A stretch of DNA of 64,000 nucleotides. It comes from Mycobacterium sp. MS1601. Its GTDB lineage: Bacteria; Actinomycetota; Actinomycetes; Mycobacteriales; Mycobacteriaceae. This document shows positions 29,501-38,093 of the stretch, piece after piece. The stretch lies in assembly GCF_001984215.1 (NCBI RefSeq), contig NZ_CP019420.1, positions 3,224,001-3,288,000 of the forward strand, read 5' to 3'. Within the stretch, counting starts at the first letter, position 1. The number at the start of each line of letters is the position of its first letter. The position numbers were made by a program, and so were the translations under genes. A model generated the notes under the pieces. It was not told the origin of the DNA, did not search any database, and saw only the letters and a list, made by a program, of their open reading frames with translations.

Positions 29501-30169
29501 GTGAGGGTGGGTCGACGAACAGAAGCTGCGGCACTGGCCGCCATTGTGGTCTTCGCGGCGATGTGGCTCGGCTACGTGCAGAGCTGGGCGTGGCTGTCCG
29601 AGGTGGATTCCTGGTTCCTGGATGCCCTGCACCCCATCGGGCAGGCGCATCCGGGCTGGATCACCTCGTGGGACGTCTTCTGCACCGTCCTCGGGCCGAC
29701 GATGTTTCGCATCGCCGGAGTGGGGTTCATCATCTGGTTGTTGGCTCGCCGCTACCTGCGCGCGGCGCTGTTCCTGGTACTCACCGCCGAGCTGAGCGGG
29801 CTGGTCACCGAGGTTGCCAAACATCTGGTTGACCGCGCCCGGCCAGACACGGCGATGGTCCATGCCTATGGCACGTCGTTCCCGTCCGGGCACGCCCTCG
29901 GCGTGATGGTGGCGGTGCTGGCGTTCCTGACGGTCCTGCTGCCGCTGGTGTCAGCTCGGTGGCGGACGCCGTTGATTGTCGTGGGCGCGGCGGTGGTGAT
30001 CCTCGTCGGCGTCGGGCGGGTGGTGCTCAACGTTCATCACCCGTCCGACGTGGTGGCGGGATGGGCGCTGGGCTTCGCCTGGTACGTGCTGTGGCTGAGG
30101 GTGCTGAGGCCGCTGCCGTTGGTCACGTCCGTGGCTGAAACACCTGCAGGGCCCGGTAACACGACCTGA
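29501..30169 (+). CDS. PAP2-family membrane phosphatase
   Basis: 222-aa polytopic phosphatase with about six helices. The three PAP2 motifs are present: K107 to R114-P115 (KHLVDRARPD), FPSGH at 127-131 and R173 to H180 and D183 (GRVVLNVHHPSD). It probably dephosphorylates a lipid phosphate or polyprenyl pyrophosphate at the outer face of the membrane. By position before the Rv0309-like gene it matches Rv0308. Its last 47 bases overlap the 3' end of the convergent PAP2-kinase fusion gene. GTG at 29501 is the start; GTG at 29507 is an alternative. Confidence 0.85.
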   Translation: MRVGRRTEAAALAAIVVFAAMWLGYVQSWAWLSEVDSWFLDALHPIGQAHPGWITSWDVFCTVLGPTMFRIAGVGFIIWLLARRYLRAALFLVLTAELSGLVTEVAKHLVDRARPDTAMVHAYGTSFPSGHALGVMVAVLAFLTVLLPLVSARWRTPLIVVGAAVVILVGVGRVVLNVHHPSDVVAGWALGFAWYVLWLRVLRPLPLVTSVAETPAGPGNTT

Positions 30170-31613
30170 AGGTCACCTTGTCGAACTCCTCGCCGACTTC
30201 GCCGTCGTGGGCGACCGGAATGGGACCGTCGACTGCTTCGAACGTGAACTCGGGCACCTGCAGTTCGTGATACAGCGGGCTGCGAGGAAGTCGCCCCAGC
30301 GCCAATGACACCAGAATCCTGGTGCGGGCCAGGCGTTTTCCTGTCTCCAACAGGCGGATGTCGATGAGCCCGTCGTCCATCCTGGTACGCCGTGACGGAG
30401 CGAACCCCGTCGGCAGATACACCGAATTCCCCAGGAAGAACAGCGACGTCTGCACCGTCTTGTTGTCATAGCGGATGGTGACCGGAGTGTCGTTGCGCAG
30501 CGTGTGCACCATGGCGTAGATCCCGGCCAGCGGCTTGCCGATCTGGTGCTCATGCTTCTCGCGGGTCTGCACGAAGAACGGGTAGGCACCGACACTGGCG
30601 GTGTTGATCACCATCTTGTTCTCGTTGATGCGCACCAGGTCCACGCAGCGGATCTGGCCGTGGCGGATGGCATGCACGGTGCGCGCCACGGTTTCGCAGC
30701 CGATGTCCTTGGCGAAGTGGTTGAACGTCCCGGCCGGGAATACCGCCAGCGGCAGACCGGCCTCGACGGCGATGGCCGCCGCGGTGGACACCGTGCCGTC
30801 ACCGCCGGCGATGGCGAGCACCTCGGCACGTTGGGCCGCGTCACGCAGCACCTGCTCCGGGTCGTCATCCGCGCTGAGTTCGATGATCTCTGCGCGCGGC
30901 AACTCCTGTTTCACCTCGTCGAGGACGCGGGCGCCCGTACCACTACCCGAGGCCGGATTGACCACGAGCACCACACCGGCGCCCTCGGGACGGTTGAGGG
31001 TGGTGACATACAGCGGTTCTGTCTTTGGCAGCTGGGTCTCCACCACCGGCGGCACCAGCTTGCCGCCGAGGACGGCGATGCCGGCGCCGATGCCGAAGCC
31101 TGCGACCACATCGCCGGGATAGTGCGCACCGGTGGCCACGCGGGACAGGCCGACCAGGCCGGCCAGCAGGGCCAGCCCGAACCCCAGCGGCGGGCTCTCC
31201 AAGCCGACGCCCACCGCGAAGGCCGCCGCGCTGGCCGAGTGGCCCGACGGAAGCGAGTTCGATGTCGGAAAGCGCCGGATCTGCCGGGGCAGTGGCACCG
31301 AGGTGCGCAGTGGTCGCGGCCGCGTCCAGATGCGTTTGGCCAGCTGGTTGGTGAACAGACTGGTGACGCCCAGCGTGACTACCCCACGCGCTGCGCCCCT
31401 GGTGGCTTTTGGCTTGCCCGAGACGGCCAGAGCGGCGGCGACGGCGAACCACAGCTTGGAGTGGTCCGCCGCGCGCGTCAGCGGCGGCATCAAGGTGTCC
31501 AGCAGCGGAGTGGGGGAGTCTGCGATGGCTTCGAAGACTTCGCGGTCCAACGTGCCGAGGCCTTGCGTGATCTGACGGATTCCTCGAGCGCGTTGCCAGG
31601 GCCAGCGGTTCAT
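30123..31613 (-). CDS. PAP2 phosphatase - diacylglycerol kinase fusion
   Basis: 496-aa two-domain protein. Residues 1-190 are a PAP2 membrane phosphatase (RPRP at 98-101, LPSGHS at 121-126, SR at 157-158 with H164 and D168). Residues 205-496 are a DAGK catalytic domain with VVNPASGSG at 218-226, AGGDGT at 269-274 and PAGTFNHFAKD near 293-303. Such fusions could dephosphorylate and rephosphorylate lipids in one chain, with the two active sites on opposite sides of the membrane; that role is inference. Convergent with the separate PAP2 gene, overlapping by 47 bases. Confidence 0.88.
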   Translation of the reverse strand: MNRWPWQRARGIRQITQGLGTLDREVFEAIADSPTPLLDTLMPPLTRAADHSKLWFAVAAALAVSGKPKATRGAARGVVTLGVTSLFTNQLAKRIWTRPRPLRTSVPLPRQIRRFPTSNSLPSGHSASAAAFAVGVGLESPPLGFGLALLAGLVGLSRVATGAHYPGDVVAGFGIGAGIAVLGGKLVPPVVETQLPKTEPLYVTTLNRPEGAGVVLVVNPASGSGTGARVLDEVKQELPRAEIIELSADDDPEQVLRDAAQRAEVLAIAGGDGTVSTAAAIAVEAGLPLAVFPAGTFNHFAKDIGCETVARTVHAIRHGQIRCVDLVRINENKMVINTASVGAYPFFVQTREKHEHQIGKPLAGIYAMVHTLRNDTPVTIRYDNKTVQTSLFFLGNSVYLPTGFAPSRRTRMDDGLIDIRLLETGKRLARTRILVSLALGRLPRSPLYHELQVPEFTFEAVDGPIPVAHDGEVGEEFDKVTFRSCYRALQVFQPRT

Positions 31614-31637
31614 CCACCCGAGCCTAACCGGGGCGGG

Positions 31638-32594
31638 TCACTTGCCCTTCTCATCGGTGTCGGGTTTGTCGGTCGGCACGACGATACGCCTGGTAGACAC
31701 CGGTTTTCCTTCGACGTTCTTGGTGACGGTGGGCGCGGCGGGCGGCGGAGTGGAGATTCGGCCCTGCACTGGGGCGCCATTCTTGACCGCCGGTGCCGAG
31801 ACGCGCTTGGTGGCTGCCTTGTCGTCCTTGTCCTGCGCGCCGCCGGCACCGCCCATGGCTCCCGGCGGCATCATCGGAAAGCCACCCATGCCGCCCATCG
31901 GGGTGCTGGTGTGAGGAGCTGACGCCGCCGCCGGGGCGATGCCGGCTGCCCGGCCGGACGTCGGTGCGGTTGACCCGGTGGGCGTGGCGGCCGGGCCGAG
32001 CGCCGACATCGGCGCCGTGCCACCGATTCCACCGCCACCACCGCCGGATCCTCCACCGCCGGAACCGGTTTCAGGCTCCTGGTTGAAAAATTCGGGAACT
32101 TCGGCGCCCAAGTCCTCCGGACTGACTTCTCCACCGGCCTTCTGCATGGCACCCATGCCCTGCTGCAGCAGCTGTTGGCCGGTCTGGGCGAGCTGTTGTG
32201 GGATCTGCGACAGTGGCTGCAACGCTCCGCCAAGCGCACCCGAAATCGCTCCTGCCACACCGCCGATCATCTGCGGCATCTGCTGGGCCATTTGCGACAT
32301 CTGGTCGACGCCCTGCATCTCGCCTTTGGCGGCTTCGTCCTGGGCGGGGAACTTCTGCAGAGCCTCCTCGGTGATGGCCTTGCGCTCCGCGTAGCCTTTT
32401 TGTGCCTCAGCGTTGTCTTTCGGATCGCCCTGATTTGCGGCCAGGATCAGGGTTTGGAGCAGTTGCTCGATGGGGGTTGTGCCGGCTATCGGCGGATCCG
32501 AGACGATGGGCGGCGGCATGGGTGCACCGTCTGCCGCAAGCCACCCTGGCAGATCGACATTGAGCTGGTTGCCCCCGGTTACTGGCCCTGTCAT
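31638..32594 (-). CDS. Gly/Pro/Gln-rich protein of a type VII-associated operon
   Basis: 318-aa protein. ATG at 32594 overlaps the stop of the upstream gene (ATGA). The N-terminal ~100 residues are helical, followed by a Gln/Met/Gly-rich amphipathic segment (QMAQQMPQMIGGVAGAISGA), then Gly- and Pro-rich low complexity and a basic tail ending in DEKGK. This layout is seen in mycobacterial proteins encoded beside ESX substrates. I recognise no enzymatic motif. Last gene of a three-gene minus-strand operon; it probably acts with the DUF5631/5632-like protein. Confidence 0.7.
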   Translation of the reverse strand: MTGPVTGGNQLNVDLPGWLAADGAPMPPPIVSDPPIAGTTPIEQLLQTLILAANQGDPKDNAEAQKGYAERKAITEEALQKFPAQDEAAKGEMQGVDQMSQMAQQMPQMIGGVAGAISGALGGALQPLSQIPQQLAQTGQQLLQQGMGAMQKAGGEVSPEDLGAEVPEFFNQEPETGSGGGGSGGGGGGIGGTAPMSALGPAATPTGSTAPTSGRAAGIAPAAASAPHTSTPMGGMGGFPMMPPGAMGGAGGAQDKDDKAATKRVSAPAVKNGAPVQGRISTPPPAAPTVTKNVEGKPVSTRRIVVPTDKPDTDEKGK

Positions 32595-34843
32595 CGTGTT
32601 CCCCCTTGTGTTGCCATGCTCAGCGCTTGGAACCAAGCGAAGTGGTACTTCAGAGTGGTCTTGTCCTGCGCGATCAGTCCGCTGATCGCCGCAAGTAGCT
32701 GCCAGTTGCCGATGTCCGAAGCCTCGATGTCGTCAGGGTACGAGCGAACCACCTTGTCTCGGGCGGCAGTCAGGTGCTCATAGAGCAGATCGGCCTCGGC
32801 CTCGAGGACACCGGTGCCCGCGATGCCCGCTTTCGTGAGAGTATGCGCCAGCCTCGGGAGCCCATCACGCCAGTTGGTGGCCCGGGTGAGTTCCCAGTTG
32901 AGCTCATCGATGTCCGGGACCTGTCGCGCGCGGAATGTCATCTCCACGGGCTCAACATCTTTGGCATTGGGTAGGTAGTGTCCGGGGGTCCAGATGGAAT
33001 GGTTGGTGGTCTCACCTAACAGATGTTCGAGGCCGCCTCGGCGTTTCTGGGGTTGCAGCAGTTCGACACCCTTGGGGATCTCGATGTGTGGCGGTATCCA
33101 GCCGGAGGCCAGGTCGGTGACCAAGATTGTGGTGCCGTCTTCGCGATCACCAATGGCCCACTTCAGTTTTGGTTCTTGGCGGGCGACTGCTTCGAGCAGG
33201 CGATCGAGGCGGGCCTGCTCGATGGACTGTTGGGCTGCTGCGCCGGCGAGGGCGCCGGTGCTGGCGGCGCCGAGGGCATTCTCGACGATGCCGGTGGGGG
33301 TGACGCCGCTTCCTGGTGCCGCCGTGGGTTGTTGGCGGACGACGGCAGGTTGGTTGCTCGCGGCGGTACCGCTGGCAGGGTTTACTGCGGCAGAAAGCGG
33401 TGCCGCTGCTGCCGGTGGTGGAGGTGGCGCTGCTGCGGGTGTGGCTGGGCGGAGGTCTGAGCCGTAGGCGGGCAGGGGGCCTGCGGCGGCTGGCGGTGGA
33501 GGCGCCATGGGTGCGGCGGGCGCTGCTGGTGCTGCGGCCACGGGCGCGGCGTACATGGTCTGTTGGTGTGTATCCGCCGCTGGCGCCTGGGCTGCCGCGG
33601 GCTCGGAATACTGTTGTGGTGCTTCGTAAGTGAATCCGCTCGACGGGACCGTGGGTGCGACAGGAGCGGGCGGTGGGGTGTGGTTCTGTGTTGTTGGTTG
33701 CGCTGCCTCGGTGATGCCTTCCGACAGCGCTCCGGCGCCGGCGCCAGCTGGAGCTCCGGCTTGCATGCCGCTGTTGAAGCTCTGGGCCAGGGACTCAGGG
33801 CTGAGCGGTTGCGGTGCTTGGCCGAAGCCGCTAGTGGACGGGAGGCTTGGGTTGCCGGCTGTGGTGGTGGAGGCACCGGCTAGGCCTCCACCTAGATTGG
33901 TTGTTCCGCTTACCCCGCCCACACTTCCGGTGATGGAGCCTCCTCCTGCGTGACTGCCACTACCAACAGTTCCTGTACCTAGATTGGTGCTGATTCCACC
34001 TTGATCCCTAGGAACGGTATTCGGGATTGCTGCAGCTGGCGAGTCGCCGTTCAACGACGAAGCCGAAAGCGTGTCTCCGGTCGTTGTTGGGGAAGGGTTA
34101 GCCTGTGCGGGCAGGCTGGAAGCCGCCAAATTCGAGGGGTTTACCTGCTTTGGATTGAGTTGGCTGGCTGCATTATCGCTCAGCGAACCGGCATTAGCTA
34201 GATCTGACTGTGAACCACCCTTTGAGGTCAAGGAGTCTAGTCGATTGTTCACCTGCTGTGTCAGCGAGCTGTCCGTTTCTGCGGTTGGGCTTCCGAGGGC
34301 GATCCCGTTATCGCGGGCGAAATCCTCAAGGCTTCGGGTATCGCCATTAGCAGCCAAAATGCGTCCCGCAGCAGATGCGATCTTGCTGCCCTGCATCGAG
34401 GACATCCGGGCTGATTCCGCGTTAGAAGCGGTAACTATCTGAGCGATGGGCGTGACCTTGTCCAGGATGGATGAATTCTGCTGAATCTCATCGATCGCTA
34501 AATTTCCCATCGCCGCAATTGTCCGCAGATCGGATCGTAGGTGCTCTAGTGCGTCACCAGCGTCGGTAAACGCTTCGGCTTTACCGAAATTCTGCTCTGC
34601 GATTTGAGTTGCGCGAACCTTGCCTTTGTTAAAGAGCGTTTGTGCGGCGGTAGCGGTTTCTCCTTCTTGCTGAGCCAGTGCGCTACTTACTATGGTATTT
34701 AGCACCATTCCGTAGTCTTCGAACTGTGTTGCGGTCGCAGTGCGGCTAGTTGCTGACTGGATAGCAGCGTCGGTAGACGACGAACTCGGCCACCATGCCC
34801 CAACGAGTAGGTCGGACCAGTTTCCGGGCGGCAAGTCGCTCAT
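32591..34843 (-). CDS. DUF5631/DUF5632-like type VII-associated protein
   Basis: 750-aa protein in three parts. Residues 1 to about 130 are helical and resemble a WXG/PPE-like secretion domain (GNWSDLLVGAWWP, then a long amphipathic stretch). Residues 150-540 are Ala/Pro/Gly/Ser/Thr-rich low complexity. The C-terminal ~210 residues are a compact domain (RQEPKLKWAIGDREDGTT, TDLASGWIPPHIEIP, NWRDGLPRL) that I place with DUF5632/DUF5631, as in Rv3899c and Rv0026. Those relatives lie near EsxEF-CpnT or other ESX substrates. ATGA overlaps on both sides. The 5' part has lower GC than the flanking genes, suggesting transfer or relaxed selection. Confidence 0.7.
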   Translation of the reverse strand: MSDLPPGNWSDLLVGAWWPSSSSTDAAIQSATSRTATATQFEDYGMVLNTIVSSALAQQEGETATAAQTLFNKGKVRATQIAEQNFGKAEAFTDAGDALEHLRSDLRTIAAMGNLAIDEIQQNSSILDKVTPIAQIVTASNAESARMSSMQGSKIASAAGRILAANGDTRSLEDFARDNGIALGSPTAETDSSLTQQVNNRLDSLTSKGGSQSDLANAGSLSDNAASQLNPKQVNPSNLAASSLPAQANPSPTTTGDTLSASSLNGDSPAAAIPNTVPRDQGGISTNLGTGTVGSGSHAGGGSITGSVGGVSGTTNLGGGLAGASTTTAGNPSLPSTSGFGQAPQPLSPESLAQSFNSGMQAGAPAGAGAGALSEGITEAAQPTTQNHTPPPAPVAPTVPSSGFTYEAPQQYSEPAAAQAPAADTHQQTMYAAPVAAAPAAPAAPMAPPPPAAAGPLPAYGSDLRPATPAAAPPPPPAAAAPLSAAVNPASGTAASNQPAVVRQQPTAAPGSGVTPTGIVENALGAASTGALAGAAAQQSIEQARLDRLLEAVARQEPKLKWAIGDREDGTTILVTDLASGWIPPHIEIPKGVELLQPQKRRGGLEHLLGETTNHSIWTPGHYLPNAKDVEPVEMTFRARQVPDIDELNWELTRATNWRDGLPRLAHTLTKAGIAGTGVLEAEADLLYEHLTAARDKVVRSYPDDIEASDIGNWQLLAAISGLIAQDKTTLKYHFAWFQALSMATQGGTR

Positions 34844-35400
34844 TCACAGACCTCGGCGGCCTCCGCGTCGGCTGCGTCGAGATTGCCGTTCGCTTCCTGA
34901 AATGACTCCGTGGGAGCATCGGCGAGTTGGCCTAGGAGAATATCTTCGTAGGCTGAAGCCATTTCACGAAAAATGCGCGCCTTATCTGCGGGCAAGGCGG
35001 GATATTCCGTCAATGTTTGTCGCAGAAAACTTGAGTTGGCCAAGAGTGTCAGTCGAGTATTTACAGCGATGATGAATTTCGCATTCGGATCATCGCTGGT
35101 TCGGCCGCCCGCGGTCGTGAGTGCTTTGCTTGTCTTACGGTAGGTATCGCAGATCGCCTCGGTGGCCTCTTGTTGCTCTTGGCTGGTGTACTCCGGTGCC
35201 GAAGCTGATTGCTGGACACCGACGTCGGGTAGTGGGCGGAGCCATGCGCCCGCAGCTGCCAACATCGCGATGACAGCGACAGCAAGGGACACGATTACCG
35301 GGCCCCGCAACTGCCGAGGTCCTTGCGGAGGTCGCCCAGATGGACCGGTTGGCGGCTGCCAATATCCCCCTGGAGTGACTCCGTATGGTGAGCCAGTCAT
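34840..35400 (-). CDS. Single-pass membrane protein of the type VII-associated operon
   Basis: 186-aa protein from ATG 35400. It has a Pro/Gly/Gln-rich cytosolic N-terminus, one membrane helix at about residues 35-53 (VIVSLAVAVIAMLAAAGAWL), and an extracellular helical domain with two cysteines (one in AICDTYRKT, one next to the C-terminus) that could pair. First gene of the three-gene operon, divergent from the DUF2563 gene of cassette 1. The function is unknown; the same trio of membrane protein, DUF5631/5632 protein and rich protein is, as I recall, repeated near other mycobacterial ESX substrates. Confidence 0.7.
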   Translation of the reverse strand: MTGSPYGVTPGGYWQPPTGPSGRPPQGPRQLRGPVIVSLAVAVIAMLAAAGAWLRPLPDVGVQQSASAPEYTSQEQQEATEAICDTYRKTSKALTTAGGRTSDDPNAKFIIAVNTRLTLLANSSFLRQTLTEYPALPADKARIFREMASAYEDILLGQLADAPTESFQEANGNLDAADAEAAEVCE

Positions 35401-35598
35401 GGCTTGATGGTATCGCCGTTGCTGGAAGTTGCCATTCACTTGTTACGAGACCACAACTACCTCGGATACGGAAGTACTGAGTTGTCCAAGGATGTCGCAC
35501 CGGAAGCCGCCGAGCAATTCGGACGCCCTAATACAGGGTGAATTGACGTGTTCTGAAGTCGAAGTACCCTCGGAGCTAGGTTGCTATCGGGGGTCGGT

Positions 35599-35916
35599 AT
35601 GGAAGTCGATGTCGAGGTCATGCGCACCGGCGCGAACCGCTCATACACAGCGGCAAGCCTTGCCGACGAGGGGGCAAGTGCGCTGGGCCGAGGCTCCGTT
35701 ACGGCAGGCGTCTTCGGCGGATTTGCTGCTGCCGGCGACTTCGAGGCGATCATGGCCGAGGCGCACAGCCAGCATGTGGCGCGGCTTCGCAATCACGAGC
35801 GGCGACTCGGCGTCCTCGGCGACAAGGGGCACGTCGCGGCCTCGGCATTCGTCGACATGGAAGAGCGCAATGCGGAGGCTCTGCGGGCGGTGGCGTGGCA
35901 GATTACCCAAATCTGA
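35599..35916 (+). CDS. DUF2563-like small helical protein
   Basis: 105-aa protein from ATG 35599 (MEVDVEVMRTGANRS), with an upstream in-frame start at 35581 as alternative. The GVFGGFAAAGDFEA, HVARLRNHERRLG and FVDMEERNAEALRAV segments fit DUF2563, a mycobacterial family of WXG-sized helical proteins found beside ESX substrates. Its 3' end overlaps by 22 bases the start of the large WXG protein, so the two should be co-translated. By analogy with the small helical partners of LXG toxins in other type VII systems, it may be a targeting partner; that is inference. Confidence 0.72.
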   Translation: MEVDVEVMRTGANRSYTAASLADEGASALGRGSVTAGVFGGFAAAGDFEAIMAEAHSQHVARLRNHERRLGVLGDKGHVAASAFVDMEERNAEALRAVAWQITQI

Positions 35917-37397
35917 CTCACATCCCGCTCAGGGAACTCCTCAATCGAGGTAACCCGTGGCAGGCAGATGAGACGCTGCAGAGCGGAGATCCTGGAGAGA
36001 TAGCGCAGTTGGCATCGGCCTTTCAGAACGCAGGCGGGTGTACCGAAGAGACGTGGACAGAATGGGTGCAAGCCAAGGAACGATTTCACCAGTCTTGGAA
36101 TGGAGAGGGTGGGGCACACCCCATCGCCGATTCTGATGAAGTTCAGCGTGCAACAACACAACTGTTTGTGCAGAAGGACCAGCTGCCACTTATCGCTGTA
36201 GATCTGCAGAACATCGCCGCGGATCTGGCCGAAGCCGAGAAGCAATCGGGTGCAAAGCTCGACAAGCTGAATGGCCAGTTGGAACTGCTCGACACCTGGG
36301 TGGGCCAGCGGATCGCTGACGACGAGGACTGGACGGATCTTCTCGATGAAGCTAAAGGCCTCACCGGCGCAACCGACGATGAGGTTGAACGTATTCGCGA
36401 CCAGTACACCGACAAGCTCGAAGCAACTGCCTTCGACCTACGGAAGAACCACGGCTACGATCCGGCTGGCATCGAGGACGTCGACGGCGATGGTGTCGTC
36501 AGTCCTGAGGAGCGTGGCCGCACCGCGCCGGAGCACTACAACACCAATCAACGTCCCAAGGATGAGGCGCTCGTCGAAGAACCCGGACCATGGACAGTTG
36601 AAAAGACCGATGCGCAAGCGCGATTGAACGATTACGCAATCGCAACGGCACCTTCCGATGCACAGGTAACCCAGCAGCAACGGGAACTGGCTCAACAGCG
36701 GCTCGATGACTTTCGCATGGCCAACTTCGTCGGTCCCCTGCCACGTGATCCACTGCTCGGTGGCGACGCGCGAACTCGGGCGCAGGGGCGCCTTGATCTC
36801 CAGCGGCAGCTCGAGCAGGGGACGCTGGGATTTCCGCCTATGGATCGTGACGCGGTAACTCAACTTATGAATCGGGGTGAGTCGTTTGCGCGAGTCACGA
36901 CCACCAGGGAGGCATACGTGGCCTTGACGACTGCTGGAATGTCGGGTGAAGGCGCAGTTCGGGTGATCGCGAATGTTGTGGACGCCACCGGTCCGGGTGT
37001 GGACGGCTTGCGGGCATATGCGCAATCAATTCCGCAGGGCCGACACGCCTTGCCGGTCGATTTGCTATCTGCCACCGACGCCGAAGTGCTCAAGAATCTC
37101 ACGAAGAAGGCTGGCAATTTCGGAGATGTATTAGGACTCGGACTTGCAGGCTGGGATTACGTCACCGACACACAGAACGAGCGACGGAACGAAGAACTGG
37201 GTGGCGCGTTAGGGAGCTTCCTTGTAGGCGCTGGTGGAACAGCAGGCGGTATTGCACTCGCAGGCTCGTTCACGAACCCTGTCACTGCCGCTATCGCTGT
37301 CGGAGTAATCGCCTATGCGTCGAGCGAGGCTGGCGAGTACATCGGCGGCAATATCGGCAGCACATTCGACACCCCTAGAGCCAACAGCGGAGGCTGA
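35895..37397 (+). CDS. Putative type VII effector: WXG N-terminus, EF-hand-like loop, glycine-rich hydrophobic C-terminus
   Basis: 500-aa protein starting at GTG 35895 inside the DUF2563 gene. The N-terminal ~150 residues are helical with a W-x-G turn (SWNGEG, Trp68 to Gly70), as in type VII substrates. Residues 195-206 read DVDGDGVVSPEE, a complete EF-hand calcium loop. The C-terminal ~65 residues are hydrophobic and rich in Gly and Ala (from LGGALGSFLVGAGGTAG, about residue 435), like glycine-zipper segments of membrane-inserting proteins. A small membrane protein gene follows after eight bases. The layout suggests an exported membrane-active toxin with downstream immunity, but no family was recognised and toxicity is not shown. 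Confidence 0.72.
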   Translation: MADYPNLTHIPLRELLNRGNPWQADETLQSGDPGEIAQLASAFQNAGGCTEETWTEWVQAKERFHQSWNGEGGAHPIADSDEVQRATTQLFVQKDQLPLIAVDLQNIAADLAEAEKQSGAKLDKLNGQLELLDTWVGQRIADDEDWTDLLDEAKGLTGATDDEVERIRDQYTDKLEATAFDLRKNHGYDPAGIEDVDGDGVVSPEERGRTAPEHYNTNQRPKDEALVEEPGPWTVEKTDAQARLNDYAIATAPSDAQVTQQQRELAQQRLDDFRMANFVGPLPRDPLLGGDARTRAQGRLDLQRQLEQGTLGFPPMDRDAVTQLMNRGESFARVTTTREAYVALTTAGMSGEGAVRVIANVVDATGPGVDGLRAYAQSIPQGRHALPVDLLSATDAEVLKNLTKKAGNFGDVLGLGLAGWDYVTDTQNERRNEELGGALGSFLVGAGGTAGGIALAGSFTNPVTAAIAVGVIAYASSEAGEYIGGNIGSTFDTPRANSGG

Positions 37398-37405
37398 CCA
37401 CAACG

Positions 37406-37741
37406 ATGTCTCAAGTGCTCTTTTGGGCCGGTGTAGCTGTGATGGCTGTCGGGTCGGTGGGTGGGTTTTACCCGCTGTGGAAGTCCGCGAACCTCTCGCC
37501 CGACGCCATTCAACGCCGTGTGTATTGGTCTGCTTGCCCAGTTGTTGCGGTGCTGTTCTTTCTGTCGCAGCTCCCTGATTGGCGTTCGGGCCTCTTCTTT
37601 GGGCTGGGCAGCGCGCTGGCGCTGGTGGCTATCGCGTTCAATTGGACGGGACATATCAAGATCAGGGGCCGGATCTACGCGGCATTTCCCGATGATCGCC
37701 GCCCCGACCGTCCGCCGGCGCTGAGGGGCGAGAGTGATTGA
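37406..37741 (+). CDS. Small membrane protein, candidate immunity protein of cassette 1
   Basis: 111-aa protein with three hydrophobic helices (about residues 4-21, 39-55 and 63-81) and a short charged C-terminus. It lies eight bases after the putative effector gene. Its stop overlaps, as TGATG, the start of a truncated second copy of itself. An integral membrane partner is what one expects for protection against a membrane-active toxin. The family is not recognised; the role is inferred from position, topology and the extra copy. Confidence 0.65.
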   Translation: MSQVLFWAGVAVMAVGSVGGFYPLWKSANLSPDAIQRRVYWSACPVVAVLFFLSQLPDWRSGLFFGLGSALALVAIAFNWTGHIKIRGRIYAAFPDDRRPDRPPALRGESD

Positions 37742-37902
37742 TGCCGCAACCACCTCGAATGTGCGGACTCGGTAATACCTTGAGTAGCAACCTATTTCTC
37801 TGGGTTGGACCGGCGATGTTAGCCATCGGTGCAATGGGAGGTCGCGTGCCGTTGTGGAAATCAGCGAAGCTATCGCCAGGTTCGATTCCGGGACGTGCGT
37901 AG
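37741..37902 (+). pseudogene. Truncated second copy of the candidate immunity gene
   Basis: The ATG overlaps the previous stop (TGATG). The 53 codons contain NLFLWVGPAMLAIGAMGG and VPLWKSAKLSPGSI, clearly related to LFWAGVAVMAVGSVGG and YPLWKSANLSPDAI of the 111-aa protein; a stop then cuts the copy after its first helix. Shifted-frame sequence after the stop (SGFSLPLSAIFAVAARQ) may be the remains of helix 2. The rest of the gap to 38093 holds no further gene I can support, only the region before the transpeptidase-like gene. Confidence 0.7.
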
Positions 37903-38093
37903 TGGGTTTTCGTTGCCGCTGAGTGCAATCTTCGCCGTGGCGGCCCGCCAGTGTTCAGCAACGACCCACGAGATCGACGCCAGGGCTGATGAACAGTTCA
38001 GGTCATGACCGTGAGAGCAATCTCGGAGCCGAAGCCAAACAGCAACCAAACCTTGACTTGACCCTTGACGGCCGCGGCCCGAACGATGGATAG

